Positions 34,721 to 42,778 of a DNA stretch of 64,000 nt are shown piece by piece. The notes under the pieces were generated by a model. The model had not been told where the DNA came from, ran no database searches, and was given only the letters and a program-made list of their open reading frames with translations. The DNA comes from Acinetobacter bereziniae LMG 1003 = CIP 70.12 (lineage in GTDB: Bacteria; Pseudomonadota; Gammaproteobacteria; Pseudomonadales; Moraxellaceae). The position numbers were made by a program, and so were the translations under genes. The stretch covers positions 1,784,397 through 1,848,396 of the forward strand of contig NZ_KB849756.1 in NCBI RefSeq assembly GCF_000368925.1. Reading direction: 5' to 3'. How positions within the stretch are numbered: the stretch's first letter is position 1; every line of letters begins with the position of its first letter.

Positions 34721-35551
34721 TTATTTCGCAGCTTCGCCCCATGCTGGAACAACTTGTTGCATCAATGGTTTTAACAACTTCATAGAACAAGCGATAACTT
34801 GACCATTTTCCATTGATTCTGAACCACCACGAGCATCAACAACTGTACCGCCCGCTTCTTTCACAATCAATTCACCTGCCGCAATATCCCAAGGCTTTAA
34901 ACCAAGTTCAAAATAAGCATCTAAACGACCAGCAGCAACATAAGCCAAATCTAATGCAGCAGAACCTGCACGACGATATTGTGCGCCAGCTTCAGTGACA
35001 TTTAACAAAGATTCAAAGTGATTTTTTGCATAAGAAACAATTTCACCGTTACGTTTTGCACGATAAGCATGTCCTACACCAACAAAAGTATTTTCAAGGC
35101 TGTCTTTAACATTTACGCGAATACGGCGTTGATTCAACATAGCACCGCGACCACGGCTTGCTGAGAATAACTCATCTTTTACAGGGTCATAAATAACACC
35201 GTGTTGAGTTACACCTTTATGTTGAACTGCAATAGATACACAGAAATGTGGAAAACCATTGATAAAGTTTAAAGTGCCATCAAGTGGATCGATCACCCAA
35301 CACCAATCGGCATCGTGACCTTTACCTTCTTGTAGACCAAATTCTTCACCAAGGAAGCTGTGATTTTTATAACTTTTACGAAGTGTATCAATGGTAAGTT
35401 GCTCAATGTAACGGTCTACACGAGTCACAGGACCATCAATCCCTTTTTCTTCGACTTGTAGATCGAGTTTATGACGATTTTGATGCGCTTTTAAAAGCTC
35501 TTGACCAACTAATTGAGCCGCACGCGCAGCCATCACCACCATAGGTTCCAT
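34721..35551 (-). CDS. suhB: Inositol-1-monophosphatase family protein SuhB
   Basis: A 276-residue protein of the Mg2+-dependent inositol monophosphatase family. The open frame runs 20 codons further upstream, but the family start MEPMVVMAARAA at 35551 gives the usual length. Motifs: LGEEFG, the metal-binding DPLDGTLNF (about residues 85-93) and WDIAAGELIVKEAGG near the C-terminus. In E. coli SuhB also joins the rRNA antitermination complex; this may hold here too. Confidence 0.95.
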   Translation of the reverse strand: MEPMVVMAARAAQLVGQELLKAHQNRHKLDLQVEEKGIDGPVTRVDRYIEQLTIDTLRKSYKNHSFLGEEFGLQEGKGHDADWCWVIDPLDGTLNFINGFPHFCVSIAVQHKGVTQHGVIYDPVKDELFSASRGRGAMLNQRRIRVNVKDSLENTFVGVGHAYRAKRNGEIVSYAKNHFESLLNVTEAGAQYRRAGSAALDLAYVAAGRLDAYFELGLKPWDIAAGELIVKEAGGTVVDARGGSESMENGQVIACSMKLLKPLMQQVVPAWGEAAK

Positions 35552-35597
35552 TGAACACCCACTACAAATTTGAAGATACTGATAAAGAATAATGCAT

Positions 35598-35633
35598 AAA
35601 AGCGCAGGCATTTTAACAAATATCTGCGCTTTT
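35598..35633 (-). terminator. Rho-independent terminator after dxs
   Basis: AAAAGCGCAG (35598-35607) and CTGCGCTTTT (35624-35633) form a 10-bp perfect stem with a 16-base loop, 49 bp beyond the dxs stop on the minus strand and upstream of suhB. Confidence 0.75.
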
Positions 35634-35681
35634 TGGGAAATTTTGTTTCTAAAATTTTACATATTGAGTTTTTACAGTCAT

Positions 35682-37586
35682 TTAAACATGTTGAACAAGT
35701 TTCAACCATGTCTGCTGAATTGAGTTTTTGATGCCATCCGCATCTAGACCACAGTCTTGAAGCATTTCAGTATGAGTTGCTTGAGCCAGAAACTCATCAG
35801 GTAAACCTAAGTTTAAAATCGGTTTTATGATTTGAGCATGTGCTAAAAATTCATTCACCGCACTTCCTGCACCTGCCATGACAGCGTGTTCTTCCACGGT
35901 AACAAATAAACTGGTTTTATCCACCAAATCACGAATGATCTGCTCATCTAGTGGTTTAACAAAACGCATATTCACCACACGAACGGCAATATCCAGTTGT
36001 TGAGCAAGCTGTTTAGCTGCCTCCAAGGCAGGCTGGACACGACTACCAAATGCTAAAATACTCATACCTTCATCATGTTCAGTATTGAGTTCTAATAATA
36101 ATTCGGCTTGACCAATTTCAAGCTCAGTCAGTTGTTGCTGGATTTCAACCCCTAAACCATTTCCTCGTGGATAACGCACAGCCGTAGGACCTGGATATAA
36201 ATAGGCAGTGTGCAACATCTGACGACATTCGTTTTCGTCTTTTGGTGCCATGATCACCATATTCGGTACTGTACGCATATAAGCATAATCATAAGCGCCA
36301 GCATGAGTCGGTCCATCTTCTCCAACCAATCCCGCACGATCAATACCAAAGGTTACATCGAGATTTTGCAAAGCAACATCATGTATCAATTGATCATAAC
36401 CACGTTGCAAGAAGGTCGAATAAATTGCAACAACAGGTTTTAAGCCTTCACAAGCCATACCTGCTGCTAAAGTGACTGCATGTTGCTCTGCAATCGCGAC
36501 ATCAAAGTAGCGTTCTGGGAATTGTTTGGCAAACTGCACCATCCCCGAACCTTCACACATCGCTGGTGTGATCGCTAACAATCGTTGATCTTGTTTGGCT
36601 TCATCACATAACCATTGCCCAAATACATCTGAATATTTCGGCGCTGAATTTTTAGCAGGCGAAGCATGCGTTTTACCGATCGCATGATATTTGATTTGAT
36701 CAGCTTCGGCAGGTGCAAAACCTTTACCTTTTACCGTATATACATGGATTAAACGTGGACCTTTACGTTTTTTCAATGCATTGAATACTTGTACCAACTG
36801 CTCAACATCGTGACCATCAAATGGACCAAAATAATCAAAGCCAATTGCTTTAAATAAATTATCGGCTGCATCTGTTGCTGACTGGTGTAAACGAGAATTG
36901 TAGTCCCACTCTGGACAGTCTTGAACAAAAGCTTGCCCCTCTTCATCAATATTGATGAATTGCCCTTGTTCCCAAATTGCAGCCAAATGCTTTGCAAAAC
37001 CGCCTGTGCTACACGAAATAGACATATCATTGTCATTCAGTACCACAATCAAATCAGCATTGTGTGCAACAGCATCATTCATGGCTTCAAAAGCCATACC
37101 TGCCGTCATCGCACCATCCCCCACAATCGCCACGACTTCACAAGGATCTTTTTGATAACGACGTGCTAACGCCATACCTAAGCCCGCTGAAATCGCAGTT
37201 GAAGAGTGACCAACACCAAAAGTGTCAAACTCTGATTCTTCTCGTGCAGGGAAAGCAGCCAAACCATTTTTGGAACGAATCGTGGTTAATTGTTCACGAC
37301 GACCAGTCAATGCTTTGTGTGGGTAAGCTTGATGCCCCACATCCCAAACTAGACGATCTTTAGGTGTTTCAAAGCAATAATGTAAAGCGACAGTGAGTTC
37401 AATAACGCCGAGGTTTGCCCCAAAATGCCCGCCACTTTGTCCAGCAGCATACAAAATGAATTGACGCAATTCGTCTGCGACCTGCACCAATTGGCTTTGC
37501 TCAAGCTGACGTAATTGTTGAGGATGGTCTACTTCATCCAACAATGGCGTAACAGGACGTTGATTAGGTATTTCGGTATACAACAT
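35682..37586 (-). CDS. dxs: 1-deoxy-D-xylulose-5-phosphate synthase
   Basis: A 634-residue thiamine-diphosphate enzyme that joins pyruvate and glyceraldehyde 3-phosphate in the first step of the MEP isoprenoid pathway. The ThDP-binding stretch VGDGAMTAGMAFEAMND and the HTSPAKN-like linker are present; FDVAIAEQHAVTLAAG holds the catalytic region, and DRAGLVGEDGPTHAG is the Dxs signature. The ATG at 37586 was chosen over a TTG three codons earlier; GAAGG lies 11 bases upstream. Confidence 0.97.
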   Translation of the reverse strand: MLYTEIPNQRPVTPLLDEVDHPQQLRQLEQSQLVQVADELRQFILYAAGQSGGHFGANLGVIELTVALHYCFETPKDRLVWDVGHQAYPHKALTGRREQLTTIRSKNGLAAFPAREESEFDTFGVGHSSTAISAGLGMALARRYQKDPCEVVAIVGDGAMTAGMAFEAMNDAVAHNADLIVVLNDNDMSISCSTGGFAKHLAAIWEQGQFINIDEEGQAFVQDCPEWDYNSRLHQSATDAADNLFKAIGFDYFGPFDGHDVEQLVQVFNALKKRKGPRLIHVYTVKGKGFAPAEADQIKYHAIGKTHASPAKNSAPKYSDVFGQWLCDEAKQDQRLLAITPAMCEGSGMVQFAKQFPERYFDVAIAEQHAVTLAAGMACEGLKPVVAIYSTFLQRGYDQLIHDVALQNLDVTFGIDRAGLVGEDGPTHAGAYDYAYMRTVPNMVIMAPKDENECRQMLHTAYLYPGPTAVRYPRGNGLGVEIQQQLTELEIGQAELLLELNTEHDEGMSILAFGSRVQPALEAAKQLAQQLDIAVRVVNMRFVKPLDEQIIRDLVDKTSLFVTVEEHAVMAGAGSAVNEFLAHAQIIKPILNLGLPDEFLAQATHTEMLQDCGLDADGIKNSIQQTWLKLVQHV

Positions 37587-37903
37587 ATGTGGCAAAGCCT
37601 TCTAAAGCCTGGCAAATCTAAGCTAGGTACACGGGTTAGCATGATTGTGAAAACAAATCATATCACATTCGATCAGCCACATTTATAATGATGCGTCATT
37701 GGAGACTTCCAAGTCAGCAAGTGTGCTCTTGGTGTCAATTATCATGAATAATCTATCTATATATCAACTATTATCGTGCGCTTTATACAAAAAAGAATTT
37801 TTTATCGCAAAGTTATCTATAAAAACATGCTTTTCAATTCTACCAATGTCCAAGCATTACGCTATACTTTAGCTAATTTCTAAACAAATAGATGGAAGAT
37901 TCT
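37587..37903. other. Divergent intergenic region between dxs and ribA
   Basis: About 317 bp containing the promoters for two divergent genes. TATACT at 37863-37868 is a possible -10 for ribA, without a convincing -35. No FMN riboswitch or other conserved element was recognised. Confidence 0.4.
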
Positions 37904-38506
37904 GTGTCAATAGAGTTTGTTGCCACTTCAAAATTACCCACCGCTTATGGTGATTTTAAAATTTCTGTATTTCAAGATCCGTTGACAGGCGAAGAGCATG
38001 TTGCTCTTTCTAAGGGTTTAGAAATCGCTCCCACACATCCTGTTTTAGTTCGCATTCATTCCGAATGCTTAACTGGTGATGCATTTGGCTCATTGAAATG
38101 TGACTGTGGTCCACAGTTACATAACACCATGAAAATGATGAATGAGGCAGGTCAAGGTGTAATTTTATATTTACGCCAAGAAGGTCGCGGAATTGGTTTA
38201 ACCAATAAAATTCGTGCATATGCTTTACAAGACCAAGGTCATGATACTGTAGATGCCAATTTATTGTTAAACCTCCCTGCTGATGCTCGCCAATATGACA
38301 TGTGTAGCATCATGTTGGATCATTTACAGGTTAAACAAGTCAAGTTAATCACCAATAATCCGTTAAAACTAAAAGCGCTAACAGATTTGGGTATAGACGT
38401 TGTTGATCGTGTTCCTTTAACTGTTGGCTTAAATAAATTCAATGAAGATTATTTAAAAACCAAACACGATCGTATGTCTCATATGTATGAGAAAGATGAT
38501 TTTTAA
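37904..38506 (+). CDS. ribA: GTP cyclohydrolase II
   Basis: A 200-residue enzyme that opens GTP in the first committed step of riboflavin synthesis. The zinc ligands lie in HSECLTGDAFGSLKCDCGPQ (three cysteines), and the RQEGRGIGL segment holds catalytic residues. An ATG four codons upstream (37892) is part of the GGAAG sequence that itself looks like the ribosome-binding site for GTG at 37904, and the GTG start gives the family length. A hairpin without T-run follows at 38582. Confidence 0.94.
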   Translation: MSIEFVATSKLPTAYGDFKISVFQDPLTGEEHVALSKGLEIAPTHPVLVRIHSECLTGDAFGSLKCDCGPQLHNTMKMMNEAGQGVILYLRQEGRGIGLTNKIRAYALQDQGHDTVDANLLLNLPADARQYDMCSIMLDHLQVKQVKLITNNPLKLKALTDLGIDVVDRVPLTVGLNKFNEDYLKTKHDRMSHMYEKDDF

Positions 38507-38581
38507 TCACTGATTCGTTGCAAGTATGTTTTTGAGAAATTGCTAAACGCAGTGATAAAAACCATCGTCTGCTTAATAGTC

Positions 38582-38602
38582 GGAGGTATGCACTATACCT
38601 CC
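38582..38602. repeat. 8-bp inverted repeat between ribA and hemN
   Basis: GGAGGTAT and ATACCTCC pair around a 5-base loop in the gap between the convergent ribA and hemN genes. There is no T-run. A 12-bp direct repeat GTTTTAGCTCAG follows at 38619-38630 and 38634-38645. The role is unknown; weak termination is possible. Confidence 0.4.
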
Positions 38603-38699
38603 TCTAACGTTTAAAGCCGTTTTAGCTCAGGATGTTTTAGCTCAGAATAGAGCCATCATAAAGATTGAGAATGATTAAAACAAAGGCATTAAGTTTTCA

Positions 38700-40064
38700 T
38701 CAAATTGTCATTGAGAAAATCTGTGTTTCAGGCTTTCTTCGTTTTAAATGCAAATCAAAAGCCATACAAATATTACGAACAAAAGGCTTGCCTTGTTCAG
38801 TAATCACAATTCGATCTGTTTCAATTGTCAGCAAACCATCCTGTTGCATCTCGATAAGTTGCTCGATAACCTGAGCTCGTTCTGTGAAATCCATAGACGG
38901 CTCAGCCCATGATGTCTGAAAAGTACACATTAAATTTAAAATATGCTGACGAATTTTCAAGTCTTCAGCACTCAGTACATGACCTTTTACGACAGGAATT
39001 TCATCACGGTCTAGACACGCATAGTATGCTTCCAGGTCTTTTTCATTCTGAGCAAAGCTATACCAGCTATCACTGATCGAAGATATTCCAAGACCAATCA
39101 TGAGTTGTGTTTTTGACGATGTATAGCCCATAAAGTTGCGATGCAGTGTACCCGCCTGAAAAGATTGATACATACCATCTTGTGCTAAGGCAAAATGATC
39201 CATGCCCATTTCATGATAACCATGCGCTAAGAGTTGCTTTTTACCCGCTTCATACAAGGTTCGCTTCACATCATCTTTTGGAACATCTTGATCTTTAAAA
39301 CCACGCTGTCCATTCCCCTTAATCCAAGGTACATGCGCATAGCTATAAAAAGCCAAACGATCTGGCATAAGACTGTTGGTTAAATCAATTGTTTTCAAAA
39401 CATCATTTAGATTTTGAAAAGGCAAACCAAAAACCAGATCATGTGAAATTGAACGATAGCCAATCTCACGCGCCCACTGTGTGACATTGGCAACCTGCTC
39501 AAAAGGTTGAATACGGTGAATGGCTTTTTGAACAGTATCGTTATAGTCTTGCACACCATAGCTTACGCGGCGGAATCCGAGATCATACAATGCTTGCAAA
39601 TGCGCACGTGTTGTATTATTTGGATGTCCCTCAAAACTAAATTCATAGTCTTTCGCAATATCAGCTTTGGCTAAGACACCTTGAATAAGCTGTTGTAAAT
39701 GCTCTATTGAAAAAAAAGTCGGTGTACCACCACCCAAATGAATTTCTTTAATGATGGGTTTTTCTTGAAGTAATTGACAATACAAATCCCACTCTTTTAA
39801 AACGGCTTGGATATAAGGTTGCTCCATTTCATGCCGTTTGGTCACTTTCTTATGACATCCACAGAAAGTACATAAACTCTCACAAAACGGTAAATGGATA
39901 TATAAGCTAATGCCCTCACTTTGATTAGACTCGTCAAAAGAACGCTTTAGGGTCTGTTTCCATTGTTGCAATGAAAAAGAACTTTCATCCCAATACGGAA
40001 CTGTTGGATAACTGGTATAACGTGGACCAGCCACATTATATTTCTGAATTAAAGAACAACTCAT
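38700..40064 (-). CDS. hemN: Oxygen-independent coproporphyrinogen III oxidase
   Basis: A 454-residue radical SAM enzyme. The 4Fe-4S cluster motif CESLCTFCGC places Cys61, Cys65, Cys68 and the extra Cys70 typical of HemN rather than HemW, and HLGGGTPTFF follows. HemN converts coproporphyrinogen III to protoporphyrinogen IX without oxygen. The oxygen-dependent enzyme HemF is encoded divergently at 40341, so the cell has both routes side by side. No clear Anr/FNR box was found in the gap. Confidence 0.95.
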   Translation of the reverse strand: MSCSLIQKYNVAGPRYTSYPTVPYWDESSFSLQQWKQTLKRSFDESNQSEGISLYIHLPFCESLCTFCGCHKKVTKRHEMEQPYIQAVLKEWDLYCQLLQEKPIIKEIHLGGGTPTFFSIEHLQQLIQGVLAKADIAKDYEFSFEGHPNNTTRAHLQALYDLGFRRVSYGVQDYNDTVQKAIHRIQPFEQVANVTQWAREIGYRSISHDLVFGLPFQNLNDVLKTIDLTNSLMPDRLAFYSYAHVPWIKGNGQRGFKDQDVPKDDVKRTLYEAGKKQLLAHGYHEMGMDHFALAQDGMYQSFQAGTLHRNFMGYTSSKTQLMIGLGISSISDSWYSFAQNEKDLEAYYACLDRDEIPVVKGHVLSAEDLKIRQHILNLMCTFQTSWAEPSMDFTERAQVIEQLIEMQQDGLLTIETDRIVITEQGKPFVRNICMAFDLHLKRRKPETQIFSMTI

Positions 40065-40340
40065 ATTTACTGCTCAGTACCATATTAAGATTTACAAACC
40101 TATAAATGCACACGAGTGCCTCTATCCTCAATCCATTGTGCTGAGCTTAAACATAGATTTCAACCTAGCGAATTGCTCGGGATTTTTTGTAAAAGACTTG
40201 AAACAGTCAATAATATTCTTATGCATTGAATCCAGTAGCAAAAGTATTCAAAAAAACATCTTCTTTTTTCAATGGTTTTCTTTTTTAATGGTTTTATGCT
40301 TTGATGTATAAAATCATTTTGTGCGCCTTTGAGGATCGTC

Positions 40341-41282
40341 ATGCAAAACCCAACCTCTGAAGATATTCAACGTGTTCGTACGTTTCTTGTCGATTTACAA
40401 GCGCGAATTTGTTCAGCTTTGGAACAACAAGAACAATTAGGTCAAGGGACTGCAAAATTTGAAGTAGATGACTGGCAACGACCTGAGGGTGGCGGTGGTC
40501 GTTCCCGCGTTTTACAGAATGGGACAGTAATCGAAAAAGGTGGTGTGATGTTCTCACACATCAATATTTCAAAACTACCTGCTTCTGCGACTGAGCGCCA
40601 TCCTGCTATAGCAGGAGCTAAAGCTCAAGCATTAGGCGTATCCTTGGTGATTCATCCCAAAAATCCAAATGTTCCGACCTCTCATGCCAATGTTCGCTTA
40701 TTCGTCGCTGAACCCGAAGGTCAAGAGCCAATTTGGTGGTTTGGAGGTGGTTTTGATCTGACACCATTTTATCCCAATCAAGAAGACGTATTGAGTTGGC
40801 ATCAAAGCGCATTTGATTTATGCAAACCCTTTGGAGAAGAAGTCTATACAGAACATAAGCAATGGTGTGATGATTATTTCTATTTAAAACATCGAGATGA
40901 ACAACGTGGTGTTGGTGGCTTGTTTTTTGATGATTTAAATCAGTGGGATTTTGAAAAATGCTTTGAATATATGCAAGCTGTGGGTAACGGTTATTTAAAA
41001 GCCATCTTGCCTATTTTTCAACGCAATCAAGATAAACCCTATACCGAAGCCCAACGAGATTTCCAGTTGTATCGTCGTGGTCGTTATGTTGAGTACAACC
41101 TCGTCTATGACCGAGGCACTTTATTTGGTTTACAAACGGGGGGGCGCATTGAATCTATTTTAGTCAGTATGCCACCGCTTGCGGCATGGTCTTATCGTCC
41201 TGAATGGGACGAACAGAGCCCAGAAAAACAATTAACCGAATATTATTTAAAACCTCATGATTGGTTATCTATACTCAAATGA
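40341..41282 (+). CDS. hemF: Oxygen-dependent coproporphyrinogen III oxidase
   Basis: A 313-residue enzyme for aerobic haem synthesis, doing the same step as HemN with O2. Conserved stretches include GGGGRSRVLQNG, WWFGGGFDLTPFYP, GGLFFDDL and YVEYNLVYDRGTLFGLQTGGR. The ATG at 40341 has GAGG 6 bases upstream; a TTG four codons earlier is less likely. The gene ends 12 bp before a strong terminator. Confidence 0.97.
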   Translation: MQNPTSEDIQRVRTFLVDLQARICSALEQQEQLGQGTAKFEVDDWQRPEGGGGRSRVLQNGTVIEKGGVMFSHINISKLPASATERHPAIAGAKAQALGVSLVIHPKNPNVPTSHANVRLFVAEPEGQEPIWWFGGGFDLTPFYPNQEDVLSWHQSAFDLCKPFGEEVYTEHKQWCDDYFYLKHRDEQRGVGGLFFDDLNQWDFEKCFEYMQAVGNGYLKAILPIFQRNQDKPYTEAQRDFQLYRRGRYVEYNLVYDRGTLFGLQTGGRIESILVSMPPLAAWSYRPEWDEQSPEKQLTEYYLKPHDWLSILK

Positions 41283-41294
41283 CCTAAAACAATT

Positions 41295-41330
41295 AAAAAA
41301 AGCTACCCAGTCACATGAGGTAGCTTTTTT
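41295..41330 (+). terminator. Rho-independent terminator after hemF
   Basis: AAAAAAGCTACC and GGTAGCTTTTTT form a 12-bp stem with an 11-base loop, directly after hemF. Confidence 0.9.
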
Positions 41331-41520
41331 ATGCTTCATCAAAATAAGTTTTGAAAGATTTACTCACAATTAAGATGAGAATTATTCACAATAACGCAGC
41401 TTTTTTAATTTAAATTAACCTTAAACTCGGCTACTATAGCAGACTTAAAATTTCCTTAATTTTTTCGATAAATTTATATTGAATATCAGAAGATTATAGC
41501 AGTTAACGCGAGAGGTTGAT

Positions 41521-41727
41521 ATGAGGAATTTATTAGAAAATCATAAACTTACACTTTCAGTAGGCATTCTGTTTTTACTGGTGTGTTCTGTTTCAACCAC
41601 AATCATCTCTACCAATGATTTATCGGATAGTATTTCAATTACTTCCAGTGTTGTTTTATCGATTGGTTTTGTTGTCGTTTTTGCGATGATTTTTCTCGAT
41701 TTTCTAGAATCTGTATGTAATCCATAA
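41521..41727 (+). CDS. Small two-helix membrane protein of unknown function
   Basis: A 68-residue protein with GAGAGG 6 bases before its ATG. Two hydrophobic segments are evident (about residues 10-29 and 42-63), separated by a polar Asn/Asp/Ser loop (STNDLSDS). It ends ESVCNP. No family was recognised. It is a single gene between hemF and aroE with its own upstream gap of nearly 200 bp, so it probably has its own promoter. Confidence 0.65.
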   Translation: MRNLLENHKLTLSVGILFLLVCSVSTTIISTNDLSDSISITSSVVLSIGFVVVFAMIFLDFLESVCNP

Positions 41728-41884
41728 TTCAAAAATAATTTCTCTTTTTTTTTAAATCTTAACAATCAAAATATAACGATTTAATCCCAAAGTACGCCAA
41801 GATACTTTTTGTTGTCTTCAACGTTTTCCCGTATATTGTTGCCACGCCTTAAAAATCAATATTATCAATACTTGGACATTGGAC

Positions 41885-42673
41885 ATGAGCAAACAATTCG
41901 CAGTCATTGGCAATCCGATTGAACATTCTCGTTCTCCTGAGTTACATCATGCTTTTGCAAAGAAAACAGGTATTGATCTGAATTACAGCAGACGTCTAGC
42001 CCCACTAGATGGTTTTGAAAGCAGTGTGCATGAGTTTTTCTCTCAAAATGGCGTAGGAATCAATGTCACAGTTCCTTTTAAAGAACAAGCTTTTGCCATG
42101 TGCACGCAACTTACTGAACGCGCAAAAATTGCCAAAGCTGTAAACACGCTATGGATGGAAAATGGTGAGCTACATGGAGACAATACAGATGGTCAAGGTC
42201 TGGTCGATGCCATTAAAGCTTTGGATTGGGACTTAAAGGATGCAGACTTGCTGATTATTGGTGCAGGAGGTGCAACTCGAGGTGTGATCTATCCGTTGGT
42301 AAAAGCAGGGGTAAAAAAAATCGTGATCGCCAACCGTACACTTGCTCGTGCTGAACAATTGGTTGCAGACTTAGCAGACAGCGTGCCTGAAGCACAGCTG
42401 ATGGCTTGTAGCTTAACAGCATTACAGGGGCAATTTGATCTTGTTATCAATGCGACCTCAGCAAGCCTAAGTGGTGACGCCCTTATACTCCCTGAAACAT
42501 TAACATTTAATCATGCATATGAAATGGCATATGGCAAAGCATCAAGTTTTATTGAACAAGCCAAAGCACGTCAAGTTCCAAGCTCGGAAGGTTTTGGTAT
42601 GTTGGTTGGGCAAGCAATAGAGGCATTTTATATCTGGAATGGTGTCCGTCCAAATCTAAAAGATTTTCTCTGA
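41885..42673 (+). CDS. aroE: Shikimate dehydrogenase
   Basis: A 262-residue NADP-dependent enzyme of the aromatic amino acid pathway that reduces 3-dehydroshikimate. Shikimate-binding SRSP (residues 15-18), the catalytic Lys66 in NVTVPFKEQ, DNTDGQG and the nucleotide-binding GAGGATRG are all present. The ATG at 41885 follows a TTG two codons earlier; the ATG is preferred because it gives the family N-terminus. A terminator follows. Confidence 0.95.
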   Translation: MSKQFAVIGNPIEHSRSPELHHAFAKKTGIDLNYSRRLAPLDGFESSVHEFFSQNGVGINVTVPFKEQAFAMCTQLTERAKIAKAVNTLWMENGELHGDNTDGQGLVDAIKALDWDLKDADLLIIGAGGATRGVIYPLVKAGVKKIVIANRTLARAEQLVADLADSVPEAQLMACSLTALQGQFDLVINATSASLSGDALILPETLTFNHAYEMAYGKASSFIEQAKARQVPSSEGFGMLVGQAIEAFYIWNGVRPNLKDFL

Positions 42674-42728
42674 ATGTATACTGATGTATAAGCTCTGTAG
42701 AATGCTTATCTAGGACAGAATAAGCATC

Positions 42729-42759
42729 AAAAAAAGAACCTCTATTGAGGTTCTTTTTT
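42729..42759. terminator. Bidirectional terminator between aroE and the lipoprotein gene
   Basis: AAAAAAAGAACCTC and GAGGTTCTTTTTT form a perfect stem with a TATT loop between two convergent genes. Confidence 0.92.
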
Positions 42760-42778
42760 ATCAATCGCTACAAGACAA

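Noticed and set aside
38619..38645. 12-bp direct repeat GTTTTAGCTCAG
   Set aside because: Two short copies 3 bp apart in an intergenic gap; no duplication boundary, element or site could be linked to it.
40160..40342. 60-codon minus-strand frame in the hemN-hemF gap
   Set aside because: Lacks a ribosome-binding site and overlaps the promoter region and start of hemF; judged a chance frame.
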